Shown here: positions 1 through 7,609 of the stretch, piece by piece
Layout of the letters: each line of letters opens with the position of its first letter
How positions within the stretch are numbered: position 1 is the stretch's first letter
Source of the DNA: M0108 sp044228795
GTDB lineage: Bacteria > Pseudomonadota > Gammaproteobacteria > Chromatiales > Chromatiaceae
Assembly: GCA_044228795.1 (NCBI GenBank)
Contig: JBGAUE010000017.1
Location: 5,709 to 69,708 of the forward strand
DNA: 64,000 nt
Reading direction: 5' to 3'
The notes under the pieces: generated by a model
What the model saw: the letters and a program-made list of their open reading frames with translations, nothing else
What the model was told of the DNA's origin: nothing
Databases searched by the model: none
Made by a program: the position numbers and the translations under genes

Positions 1-260
1 CCTTCGAGTATTACCATGCCTACCATGAGCTGAATCTGACCCTGGGCTCCGGAGCCTATGGCTCGACCTTTTATATGCTCACCGGCTTTCATGGCTTCCA
101 CGTGACCATGGGTGCGGTGATGCTCACCGTAATCCTGGTCCGGGCCAGGAGGGGCCACTTCACACCGCACAACCACTTCGCCTTTGAGGCCGTGGCCTGG
201 TACTGGCATTTTGTGGACGTGGTCTGGTTGGGCTTGTTTATATTCGTTTACTGGCTCTAG
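1..260 (+). CDS. ctaE: cytochrome c oxidase subunit III, C-terminal part (5' end outside window)
   Basis: Open from the left edge (first complete codon at position 3) to a TAG at 258-260, giving the last 86 residues. Subunit III is the membrane subunit of aa3-type haem-copper oxidase that surrounds and stabilises the catalytic subunit. The COX3 hallmarks GFHGFHVTMG and WHFVDVVWLGLF, plus a terminal transmembrane helix ending in VYWL, are visible. The following oxidase assembly genes (SURF1, SCO, ctaB, ctaA) agree. The rest of the cox operon presumably lies left of the window. Confidence 0.93.
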   Translation, partial: FEYYHAYHELNLTLGSGAYGSTFYMLTGFHGFHVTMGAVMLTVILVRARRGHFTPHNHFAFEAVAWYWHFVDVVWLGLFIFVYWL

Positions 261-390
261 GGCGTTGCCGCATATAACCGTCCCTGGTTAAGGGTGCTCC
301 ATCAGTCAGGGGGCGCGGCGAGGCCTAGGTAATCGCCTTAAAGCGGCAAACCAGGCCTGGTATGGGCTAGGTTAAGGGTGAAGGGCGAGT

Positions 391-413
391 GGCGGGATTG
401 ACTAAATCCCGCC
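391..413. terminator. hairpin between COX3 and DUF2909 gene
   Basis: A perfect 8-bp stem (GGCGGGAT / ATCCCGCC) with a 7-nt loop lies between two genes whose 3' ends face each other. There is no T-run on either side, so this is a terminator-like hairpin rather than a canonical rho-independent terminator. The remaining 130 bases after COX3 show no gene. Confidence 0.4.
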
Positions 414-421
414 GGCGGGAG

Positions 422-637
422 TCAGACGCTGTGGGGCTCCAGGATGCCGAGCATGTGTCCCAGCATGAGGAGTCCGAAGAGGGTCAGGGACAGGACGATA
501 CGCACGGTCAGTGCTCTGACGACGCGGGTCTTGTCCTCGTCCCCGTCGTCTTTGGCCATGTAATACATGCCCTGTCCCAGGGAAAAAACGATGAAAGCCA
601 GCAATGCTAATACTGGAATCTTGAACATGAGATCCAT
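422..637 (-). CDS. DUF2909-type twin transmembrane protein
   Basis: A 71-residue protein with two hydrophobic segments (about 5-25 and 45-65) separated by an acidic/basic linker (KDDGDEDKTRVVRALTVR). Size, two-helix layout and position beside cytochrome oxidase assembly genes match the DUF2909 family, whose biochemical role is unknown. A GGGGGT purine stretch lies just upstream of the ATG. It faces the COX3 gene and is divergent from the SURF1 gene. Confidence 0.8.
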   Translation of the reverse strand: MDLMFKIPVLALLAFIVFSLGQGMYYMAKDDGDEDKTRVVRALTVRIVLSLTLFGLLMLGHMLGILEPHSV

Positions 638-676
638 GGTTTACCCCCGTTGGATTGGTAGAAGTGGGTCACTTGG

Positions 677-1456
677 GTGGCTCTTTTAATGTCAATGCTA
701 CGCACTCAAGACTATAGCATCCCTATGTACTTTGGCCACTATGACATTCAATTCCGTTGGTTGCCGACGGTGGTGATGGTGCTGTTCGTGGGGTTGTTCG
801 TCGCGCTGGGGATTTGGCAACTCGGCCGGGCAGAGGAAAAACGCCAGCAGGCCGTCGAGTTGGCGGGGCAGTCGCTGTTGCCCCCTTATTTGCTTGGTCC
901 CCTGGAACCATTGGCGGAGCCACTGCGCTATCGCCGCCTGAGTGCCACCGGCACCTTCGAGGCGGAAGGGCAGATATTGATTGAGAATCGTCGTTTTGGG
1001 GGCAAAACCGGTTATCACGTCATCACCCCGCTGCGCACTGATCCGGACGAGGTGCGTGTCCTGGTCAACCGCGGCTGGATCCCGGCTGACACTCAGGGTC
1101 ATCCCACTCCGGCGCCAGTTCCGGAGGGTCCCCGTACCCTGACTGGGGAGGCCTATATTCCGAGTGCGCCGGCCATGGCCCTGGCCGGAGCGGCGGCTGC
1201 GGCCCTATGGGGTGAGCGTTGGCCCTATCTCACCCTGGAGCTTTATCGGACCCGGTTTGACCATCCGATCCAGCCGGTGGTGATCCTGATGGACCCGGCG
1301 GAATCCGGTGGTTTCGCGCGCGATTGGCCGCGGGAGATGCCCAAGGAGGGAATGCACTTGGGTTATGCCGTGCAGTGGTTTGCCTTTGGAGCCATTACCC
1401 TGCTTATCTGGCTGCGTCTGAGCGTACAGCAGAGTAGCCAGAGGCGGCAGGGATGA
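677..1456 (+). CDS. SURF1 family cytochrome oxidase assembly protein
   Basis: SURF1 helps insert haem a into subunit I of cytochrome oxidase. The protein has the family layout: an N-terminal membrane helix followed by GIWQLGRAEEKR, a large periplasmic domain containing ILIENRRFGGKTGYHVITPL and VLVNRGWIP, and a C-terminal helix near residues 230-250 beginning HLGYAVQWFAFG. The start is uncertain: GTG at 677, ATG at 689, 695 or 725 are all in frame, and 725 would begin close to the first helix. Its last codons overlap the next gene by 4 bp (ATGA), so the two are probably translationally coupled. Confidence 0.92.
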   Translation: MALLMSMLRTQDYSIPMYFGHYDIQFRWLPTVVMVLFVGLFVALGIWQLGRAEEKRQQAVELAGQSLLPPYLLGPLEPLAEPLRYRRLSATGTFEAEGQILIENRRFGGKTGYHVITPLRTDPDEVRVLVNRGWIPADTQGHPTPAPVPEGPRTLTGEAYIPSAPAMALAGAAAAALWGERWPYLTLELYRTRFDHPIQPVVILMDPAESGGFARDWPREMPKEGMHLGYAVQWFAFGAITLLIWLRLSVQQSSQRRQG

Positions 1457-2118
1457 GGCCCTGGCAGGGGGTTGTTCCCCCGGCTGCCGGCAAGGACGCG
1501 AGGGCCAAGTCGAGCATCAGGCCCTTGCTGGTCATGTTTGCCGTCTTCGCCGCCCCCGTGTTGGCGACTTGGTTTTTGTACTTCAACCCGGAATATCTGC
1601 CGAGCGGGCGCAGCAACCTGGGAGAGCTTATTTCCCCCGTGGTTGCCCTCCCGGGGGACTTGACCCTGGTCTCCCCCGCCGGGGTGCCTTTGGATCGCGA
1701 GGCCTTGGCTGGCAAGTGGACCCTGGTCTTCTTGACCGGCGGGGATTGCGATGATCCTTGCCAGGCGCGGTTAGGGGACATGCGGCAGATCCGCCTGGCC
1801 CTCGGCGAAGCGAGCCTGAGTACGGAGCGGCTGCTGATCATGACCGAACCGAGCGGTCAGGTGGTAGGTGCCGAGCTCGAGCGCGAATTTGGTGGCATGC
1901 AGGTGGCGTTGACGGACACTACCGGTGGGGAGCGGTTGCTGGGGCTCCTGCGGCAGGGCGATGCGGCCCTCGGCCGGCTCTACATCCTCGATCCCATGGG
2001 CAACCTCATGATGCGCTACGCGCCCAATGCCCCGGCGAAAGATACCCTCAAAGACATAGGGCGCCTGATCAAGGCCTCCAAGAACTGGATAAAAGGTGCA
2101 GGCTATGGCCATAAGTGA
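1453..2118 (+). CDS. SCO-like membrane-anchored thioredoxin-fold protein of the cox cluster
   Basis: A 221-residue protein with one N-terminal membrane helix (about residues 24-45) and a periplasmic domain resembling SCO/thioredoxin folds. The sequence GKWTLVFLTGGDCDDPCQARL occupies the place of the SCO copper motif and has two cysteines, but spaced C-x3-C in an acidic CDDPC context. A downstream LYILDPMGNLMMRYAP stretch matches the end of SCO domains. Homologues sit between SURF1 and ctaB in gammaproteobacteria, so a role in copper or redox handling during oxidase assembly is inferred. Overlaps SURF1 by 4 bp and runs past the ctaB start. Confidence 0.8.
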   Translation: MRPWQGVVPPAAGKDARAKSSIRPLLVMFAVFAAPVLATWFLYFNPEYLPSGRSNLGELISPVVALPGDLTLVSPAGVPLDREALAGKWTLVFLTGGDCDDPCQARLGDMRQIRLALGEASLSTERLLIMTEPSGQVVGAELEREFGGMQVALTDTTGGERLLGLLRQGDAALGRLYILDPMGNLMMRYAPNAPAKDTLKDIGRLIKASKNWIKGAGYGHK

Positions 2119-3010
2119 AATTACCCTGACCAAGTCCCAGGAACTGGCCTGGAGGCGCTATTACGACCTGACCAAACCCAAGGTGGTGGCGCTCATTCTG
2201 TTCACTGCCTTGGTGGGGATGCTCCTATCGACCCCTGGGATGGTCCCCGTTCAGCCTCTGGTCTTCGGACTGCTCGGTATCGGGCTAGCCTCCGCCGCCG
2301 GGGCGGCCCTAAACCACGTGGTCGATCAGCGCATCGACGGTATCATGGAACGTACTCGCAACCGGCCCCTGCCCAGCGGCGACCTCGATGCCCCCCACGC
2401 CTTGGGCTTTGCCCTGGCCCTGGTCGCCTTATCCATGCTGATCCTGACGACCCTGGTCAATGCCCTGACCGCCGCCATGACCTTTGCCGCCTTCATCGGT
2501 TACGCCGTGATCTATACGAGTTATCTCAAGCGGGCCACGCCCCAGAATATCGTCTGGGGCGGCATCGCGGGGGCGGCCCCGCCTCTGCTCGGTTGGACAG
2601 CCGTCACCGGGGAGGTCAGCGGCTTTGGTTTACTGCTCGTCATGATCATCTTTCTCTGGACCCCTCCCCATTTCTGGGCCTTGGCCATCAAACGCCGTGC
2701 CGAATATGCCAAGGCGGGTATTCCCATGCTCCCCGTGACTCACGGTGTGGAATTCACCAAGCAGCAAATCCTGATCTACACCTTGATGCTCTTGATCGTC
2801 TCGCTCATGCCTTTTCTAGGGCATATGGCGGGGGTCATATATTTGGGTGGGGCCCTGGTTCTGGGTACACGCTTCGTCTATTTCGCCCTGCGTCTCTGGA
2901 TCAGCGAAGGCGACGGCATGGCGATGCCCACCTTCCTCTATTCCATCCGGTACCTGATGTGGCTCTTCGGGGTACTGCTGGTGGATCATTATGCGATGGC
3001 GCTAATTTAG
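2105..3010 (+). CDS. ctaB: protohaem IX farnesyltransferase (haem O synthase)
   Basis: UbiA-family membrane enzyme that farnesylates haem b to haem O, the first step to haem A. About nine hydrophobic segments are present, with the prenyl-diphosphate motif region NHVVDQRIDGIMERTRNRPLPSG and the cytoplasmic loop YTSYLKRATPQNIVWGG, both diagnostic of CtaB/CyoE. The ATG at 2105 is preferred because an AAAAGG ribosome-binding sequence precedes it; a GTG at 2096 is an alternative. It overlaps the end of the SCO-like gene and ends within 4 bp of the convergent gene's end. Confidence 0.96.
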   Translation: MAISEITLTKSQELAWRRYYDLTKPKVVALILFTALVGMLLSTPGMVPVQPLVFGLLGIGLASAAGAALNHVVDQRIDGIMERTRNRPLPSGDLDAPHALGFALALVALSMLILTTLVNALTAAMTFAAFIGYAVIYTSYLKRATPQNIVWGGIAGAAPPLLGWTAVTGEVSGFGLLLVMIIFLWTPPHFWALAIKRRAEYAKAGIPMLPVTHGVEFTKQQILIYTLMLLIVSLMPFLGHMAGVIYLGGALVLGTRFVYFALRLWISEGDGMAMPTFLYSIRYLMWLFGVLLVDHYAMALI

Positions 3011-4389
3011 GTCCCTGGGCCTAGGGGCCGGGGCCGGGCGATAAAGGCCTTAATGACCACCAGGACAAAGAGGATGCCCCCGACGATTGCCAGCAGGCCT
3101 CCGATCCCCATGACCCCCATGGCGGCCTTGGCAGACCAGGTGTCAAGGCCTTGGGCGGCGCCAGCGGTTTTGCGCTGGATGCCCATGGCCCCGGATATGG
3201 CTAACCCACCGATGTGCAGCAACTGACCGCTGCCATAGATCCAAGGTTGCACCCTCGCCATCCAGCCGTCAGGGTATGCCAGGCCGAGGGTCGGAAGCAG
3301 GTGATAGGTCAGACCCATCAGTGCCAGGGTCACGCCGACGATGGACCCGTGATAATGAGCTGGGATGATGGTATTCACCCCAGAGATGGCCACTGCCAGC
3401 ACGCCGCCAGCGGCGAACAGGGTCAAGGAGGCGGCAAGTGCCCGGGATTCCGGAAGCCGGGATTCATCTCGCGGTAAGCCACGGCGGCGGATCAGGGCGA
3501 TCACCAGCAGCAGGCCGAGGGGGATAACGGCCAGACCATTGCCAAACTGCATCAAGTGGGTGAAGGCGTTCCGGGCTTCCCCAGTACCCGTGGGATGGAG
3601 GGTGTGAATCAGGGGTACGGCCAAGAGGGGCAGGGCGCCCAGGATCAGGACACCCGAGAGCCAGCGGTCGGGCAGGGTCAGGGGGTATTCCAGGGCCCGG
3701 GCGAGCCATAGCCAGGCCACCAGCATGATCTGGGTGTAGACGAATTGGAGGACATGTCCGGGTCCCCAGAACAGGAGTTCGTAAGAGATCCCAGTGCCCA
3801 TCTGGGCCAGGTCGATCCAGGACCAGATCAGGGAAACCGCGGCCATCAGGGCTGCTAAGGCAGCGGTTGCGCTACCGACGGCAATGGGGTTAGTGAGTTT
3901 GATCCTGGGCAGCGATCCCAGGAGGTAGGCGGAGACCTGTAGCAGGCTGCCAAGGGCAAAAAGGCCGAGGCCCCAGAAGAAGACGGGGGCATCCAAGACG
4001 GGGACATAGTTGTTGAGTTCGCGCGCGCTGGCTCCTAAAAAGGGCGAGGCCGCAACCAGGAGGCAGCCCAGGGTTGCCCCCGCCAAGCCGAGCCGCGTCA
4101 GTCCGAGACGGATGCCGGGGGCAAGGCCCCAGATTACCCCGGCGAAGGCGAGGAACCAGATCAAGATCGACTGGTCCACGTGCACCACCAAGGCGGTGCG
4201 GAAGAAATCCTGGGTAGGGAAGAGCCACGCCAGCCCAGGGGAGCGTGCCAGGACCAGCAGGATGGCAAAGATCCCGGCCAGTGCCAGCGCCAGGACACCG
4301 AGCCCCAGCCAACCCCGAGCCATGGGGAGGGCAGGGTGCCACCCCACCGCCTCGGTATGCGCCCCCAAGGCTGTTTTCAGATCCGCCAT
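3007..4389 (-). CDS. haem-copper oxidase subunit I homologue (atypical)
   Basis: A roughly 460-residue protein with about twelve hydrophobic segments. Helix II carries VVHVDQSILIWFLAF (low-spin haem ligand), helix VI FWGPGHVLQFVYTQ (first CuB ligand position), and helix X IIPAHYHGSIVG (the two haem ligands, H-x-H). At the helix VII position, where oxidases carry HH, this protein has T-H (AFTHLMQFGNG), and the residue four after the helix VI His is Phe rather than Tyr. It resembles orphan oxidase-like proteins without subunit II or III partners. ATG at 4389 is chosen because AGGGTGG precedes it; GTG at 4401 is in frame. It sits alone on the minus strand between ctaB and ctaA. Function unknown. 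Confidence 0.75.
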   Translation of the reverse strand: MADLKTALGAHTEAVGWHPALPMARGWLGLGVLALALAGIFAILLVLARSPGLAWLFPTQDFFRTALVVHVDQSILIWFLAFAGVIWGLAPGIRLGLTRLGLAGATLGCLLVAASPFLGASARELNNYVPVLDAPVFFWGLGLFALGSLLQVSAYLLGSLPRIKLTNPIAVGSATAALAALMAAVSLIWSWIDLAQMGTGISYELLFWGPGHVLQFVYTQIMLVAWLWLARALEYPLTLPDRWLSGVLILGALPLLAVPLIHTLHPTGTGEARNAFTHLMQFGNGLAVIPLGLLLVIALIRRRGLPRDESRLPESRALAASLTLFAAGGVLAVAISGVNTIIPAHYHGSIVGVTLALMGLTYHLLPTLGLAYPDGWMARVQPWIYGSGQLLHIGGLAISGAMGIQRKTAGAAQGLDTWSAKAAMGVMGIGGLLAIVGGILFVLVVIKAFIARPRPLGPGT

Positions 4390-4442
4390 GACATTTACCA
4401 CCCTGATGTTGTCGAACGATTCATTTTAGGAGATGGCCCCAC

Positions 4443-5498
4443 GTGAAGCGAAGTAGATTTGCCGCCCTTGCCGCCTTGGCGGCGGTATTGGCCTTGGCCG
4501 TGATCATGGTGGGAGCCTATGTACGTCTATCCCACGCCGGGCTTGGTTGCCCGGACTGGCCCGGCTGCTATGGCCATCTGGCCGCGCCCAGCCATCCCGA
4601 GGTGCTGGCCGAGGCCAATGCAGCCTTCCCTGAACGTCCGGTTCACACCGCCAAGGCCTGGAAGGAGATGGTACACCGCTATTTGGCTAGTAGTCTGGGG
4701 CTGGTCATTGTGATCCTGGGGGGGGTTGCCTGGGCGGGGCGGCGGACGGGTCTCCCTATCGGACTGCCGACCCTATTGGTGGCCCTGGTCGTTTTCCAGG
4801 GCCTGCTGGGGATGTGGACCGTCACCCTGCTCGTCAACCCGAGTATCGTGACCCTGCACCTCGCGGGAGGGCTGGCCACCCTTGCCTTATTGTGGTGGTT
4901 GACCCTGCGCCAGGGGCGATGGTTCGAGGCGGTCGTCCCGCCGGAATTGGTGTCCTTGCGGCCCTGGGCCTGGTTGGGGTTGGGGCTGGTATGTGCCCAG
5001 ATCTTGCTTGGCGGCTGGACGAGTACCCACTACGCAGCTCTAGCCTGCCCGGATTTTCCTACCTGCCATGGCGGCGAATGGTGGCCAGGGGCGGATTTCG
5101 CGGCGGGTTTCAGTTTCTTGCGCCCCGTGGGCGTGGACTACGAGGGCGGGGTTCTGGATGGCCCAGCACGGACGGCGATCCACCTGATGCACCGTACCGG
5201 GGCCCTGATCGTTCTGTTGTACCTCGGTAGTCTCGCCTTCCTCGTGTTGGGTCGGGCCCGAAACCGAGTGCATCGCCGCTTGGCTCAGGCCATGATCTTT
5301 GCGCTAGTGCTTCAGGTGGGTCTTGGAATCGCCAACATAATCGCAAAATTGCCCTTGGATCTGGCGGTTGCCCACAACGGGGGCGCCGCCTTGCTTCTGC
5401 TCACCGTGCTGACCCTGGTGCATGCCTTGAACCCGCCGGGTGAGACAGGACCCCGCGCTGACCTGGATAGGCTCACCCGGGCTAGGGGCGCCTCATGA
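4443..5498 (+). CDS. ctaA: COX15/CtaA family haem A synthase
   Basis: Oxidises the C8 methyl of haem O to the formyl of haem A in the membrane. The 351-residue protein has eight hydrophobic segments, the N-terminal signature GAYVRLSHAGLGCPDWPGCYG, a second Cys pair in ALACPDFPTCHG, and haem-ligand histidines in VHRYLASSLG and IHLMHRTGA. Start GTG at 4443 with AGGAG about 12 nt upstream. With ctaB it completes the haem A pathway, confirming that the oxidase at the left edge is of the aa3 type. Divergent from the oxidase-like gene. Confidence 0.95.
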   Translation: MKRSRFAALAALAAVLALAVIMVGAYVRLSHAGLGCPDWPGCYGHLAAPSHPEVLAEANAAFPERPVHTAKAWKEMVHRYLASSLGLVIVILGGVAWAGRRTGLPIGLPTLLVALVVFQGLLGMWTVTLLVNPSIVTLHLAGGLATLALLWWLTLRQGRWFEAVVPPELVSLRPWAWLGLGLVCAQILLGGWTSTHYAALACPDFPTCHGGEWWPGADFAAGFSFLRPVGVDYEGGVLDGPARTAIHLMHRTGALIVLLYLGSLAFLVLGRARNRVHRRLAQAMIFALVLQVGLGIANIIAKLPLDLAVAHNGGAALLLLTVLTLVHALNPPGETGPRADLDRLTRARGAS

Positions 5499-5614
5499 GC
5501 CCGAATACCTCCCAGTCCGTCCGATCCCCATCAGATGACCATGGACTTCATGATAGGCGTGCATACGGCCGGACTCCAAACTTAACCGACAAGAAAACAA
5601 TGGAGGATAGCCTC

Positions 5615-6352
5615 ATGGCATCTGCCAACACCGCCCTTCTGGACACCCGATTAGGCACCTGTCCCCGGGTCAATGGCAACACCTGGTCATCCCAGACAGG
5701 TTTTGCCATGCCGTTAGTCGCGGTAGTCGTTTTCCTGGCGGTACTGGCGGGCCTGTGGTTTGGCGCCAGTTGGTATGGTCATCGCAGCGCCGGGCCAGAC
5801 CCGGTGACTGCTCAACTCCAGGCTGGAACCGCGCTGCCTCGGCCTAAGCCATTGGCCCATTTCGTCATGACCGATCAGGATGGCCATGAGATGACCGAGG
5901 CTAGTCTGCTAGGTAAATGGACCTTTACGGCCATTGGCTTCACCACTTGTCATGATATCTGCCCCATAACCATGGCAACCTTCGCCGCACTCCAGCGGCA
6001 GATAGGCGCGGTGGCGGGGGGACAGGCGCCGCAATTCCTCTTGTTCTCCGCGGACCCCGGGCGCGACACCCCGGAGAAGCTTGCCCAGTTCGTCCGTCAA
6101 TACCACCCCGACTTCCTTGGGGCGACTGGATCCGATGATGCCATGAGGGCCGTGACCCACGACCTTGGCGGCCTATATGTGCGGGTCAATGACCCGAAAA
6201 GCACCGACGGCTATACCATGGACCATTCCGCTTCTATTTACCTCATCAACCCCCAGGGCCAGTTGGCCGCGATCTTCAGTGCGCCTCACGACCCGACCCT
6301 GATGGTCCAAGACTTCATGACCCTCGTCCACACGGCCGAACCACAGACCTAA
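5615..6352 (+). CDS. SCO1/SenC family copper chaperone
   Basis: A 245-residue membrane-anchored thioredoxin-fold protein that delivers copper to the CuA site of oxidase subunit II. The helix is at about residues 30-52; the copper motif CHDIC lies in TTCHDICPITM, and the partner histidine in YTMDHSASIYL. ATG at 5615 is chosen because GGAGG ends 8 nt upstream; longer in-frame readings have no such signal. The first 25 or so residues are unusually similar, at DNA level too, to the start of the next gene (see findings). Confidence 0.93.
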   Translation: MASANTALLDTRLGTCPRVNGNTWSSQTGFAMPLVAVVVFLAVLAGLWFGASWYGHRSAGPDPVTAQLQAGTALPRPKPLAHFVMTDQDGHEMTEASLLGKWTFTAIGFTTCHDICPITMATFAALQRQIGAVAGGQAPQFLLFSADPGRDTPEKLAQFVRQYHPDFLGATGSDDAMRAVTHDLGGLYVRVNDPKSTDGYTMDHSASIYLINPQGQLAAIFSAPHDPTLMVQDFMTLVHTAEPQT

Positions 6353-6381
6353 ACTTTAAGAAGATAATGGAGGATTACCGC

Positions 6382-7167
6382 ATGTCGTCTGTCGCCACCC
6401 TGCATCAGGATACCCAGTCGGGCACTCGTCCCCGGATCAATACCATCACCTTTGACAACCCCTGGGAATGGCTTGCCAAGGGTTGGAACGACTTGGTCCG
6501 CGCCCCGCGCTTCAGCCTGCTCTACGGGGCCTTTTTTGTCCTGGTCAGCTACCTGCTGACCCTCGGCCTGATGGCCGAGAAAATGTTCTTCATCATTCCG
6601 CCCCTGGCTGCCGGTTTTTTTCTGGTCGCGCCCTTGCTGGGTATCGGCCTTTACCAGATCAGCGAGAATCTGGAGAAGGGTACCGAATTGAAATTCTGCC
6701 AGGCCATCGATGCCTGGAAGCGCAACGAGGTACAACTCAGTGCCATGGCCTTGGTACTCGTCATGGTGCTCCTGTTTTGGATCCTGGCTGGTCTGTTGGT
6801 GTTTGCCCTGCTCTACGACCTGCCCGTACCGACCTTGGAAAACTTCATACCAGTGGTATTTCTGTCCGGTGACAGCCCGGTTTTTGTGTTATCCGGTATC
6901 CTCGTCGGCGGAATCATCGCGGGATTTACCTTCGCGATCAGCGCTATCACGGTCCCCATGCTCATGGATCGCGACGTCAACCTCCTAACGGCCATGCGCA
7001 CCAGTATTGAGGCGGTACGCGTTAATTGGCAGGCAATGACCCTCTGGGCCTGCCTGATCGTGATGTTCGTGGGGATCGGGATTATGACCTTCTATATCGG
7101 TCTGCTGGTGACCATGCCCCTCGTGGGCCATGCCACCTGGCATGCCTACCGGGATCTGGTGCCATAA
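6382..7167 (+). CDS. DUF2189 integral membrane protein
   Basis: A 261-residue protein with six likely membrane helices. The start of the membrane region, DNPWEWLAKGWNDLVRAP, and TFAISAITVPMLMDRDVN are typical of DUF2189 proteins, which accompany cytochrome oxidase genes in proteobacteria and have no assigned activity. ATG at 6382 has a GGAGG 8 nt upstream, the same arrangement as the SCO1 gene before it. The gene follows SCO1 by 29 bp and is probably co-transcribed. Confidence 0.85.
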   Translation: MSSVATLHQDTQSGTRPRINTITFDNPWEWLAKGWNDLVRAPRFSLLYGAFFVLVSYLLTLGLMAEKMFFIIPPLAAGFFLVAPLLGIGLYQISENLEKGTELKFCQAIDAWKRNEVQLSAMALVLVMVLLFWILAGLLVFALLYDLPVPTLENFIPVVFLSGDSPVFVLSGILVGGIIAGFTFAISAITVPMLMDRDVNLLTAMRTSIEAVRVNWQAMTLWACLIVMFVGIGIMTFYIGLLVTMPLVGHATWHAYRDLVP

Positions 7168-7187
7168 ATCTGACCGCCGTTAAGCCG

Positions 7188-7418
7188 ATGTCACACCGAC
7201 CCACATTTCCTAAATCATCCCCGCCGATCCTGATTCCGGAACAGGCGTCCCTGGGCACTGACAAGGGTTCCAGGGTACTGCTGTGGATTTCCGGCGTGGG
7301 TTTGGTGGTCCTGCTGATCGCCGTCATTGCCTTCCTGTGGCAGGATAAACCCGACGCCCAGGGCCCCAGAGATGCAGTAACTGACTCCACCCTCAGCCAG
7401 CCGATCCCCCACCAATAA
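7188..7418 (+). CDS. small single-helix membrane protein, unknown
   Basis: A 76-residue product starting 20 bp after the DUF2189 gene on the same strand. It has a proline-rich polar N-terminus, one hydrophobic segment (about residues 32-50, LLWISGVGLVVLLIAVIAFLW) and a short polar tail. Operon position suggests a link to oxidase assembly or membrane integration, but no family is recognised. Coding status is likely rather than certain. Confidence 0.55.
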   Translation: MSHRPTFPKSSPPILIPEQASLGTDKGSRVLLWISGVGLVVLLIAVIAFLWQDKPDAQGPRDAVTDSTLSQPIPHQ

Positions 7419-7438
7419 CTCAGGATGCAGGATCAGGC

Positions 7439-7609
7439 TCAGAGGTGAGGGCCCCGGCCTTTCACCACCCAATGGGTTAGGCTAACCATCCCCAGCAGCT
7501 CCCGGTCCCTCACCACGGGGGCCCGGGTCAGATCGAAGCGGTCGAGCAGGTGGACCCAATAGCGGATATCCCTGTCGGGATACCGGGTGAGTGATGGGAC
7601 CGGTCGGGT
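7439..7609 (-). pseudogene. CBS-domain C-terminal remnant
   Basis: On the minus strand, 56 codons follow the amber stop of the potassium channel gene in the same frame and end at TGA (7439-7441). They read WVHLLDRFDL, then TRAPVVRDRELLGMVSLTHW and VVKG, a clear CBS-domain second half (beta-alpha-beta with APVV and LLGMVS). There is no start codon before an internal ATG and no ribosome-binding site. It is best read as a relic of a CBS protein or of a once longer C-terminus of the channel. Confidence 0.6.
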
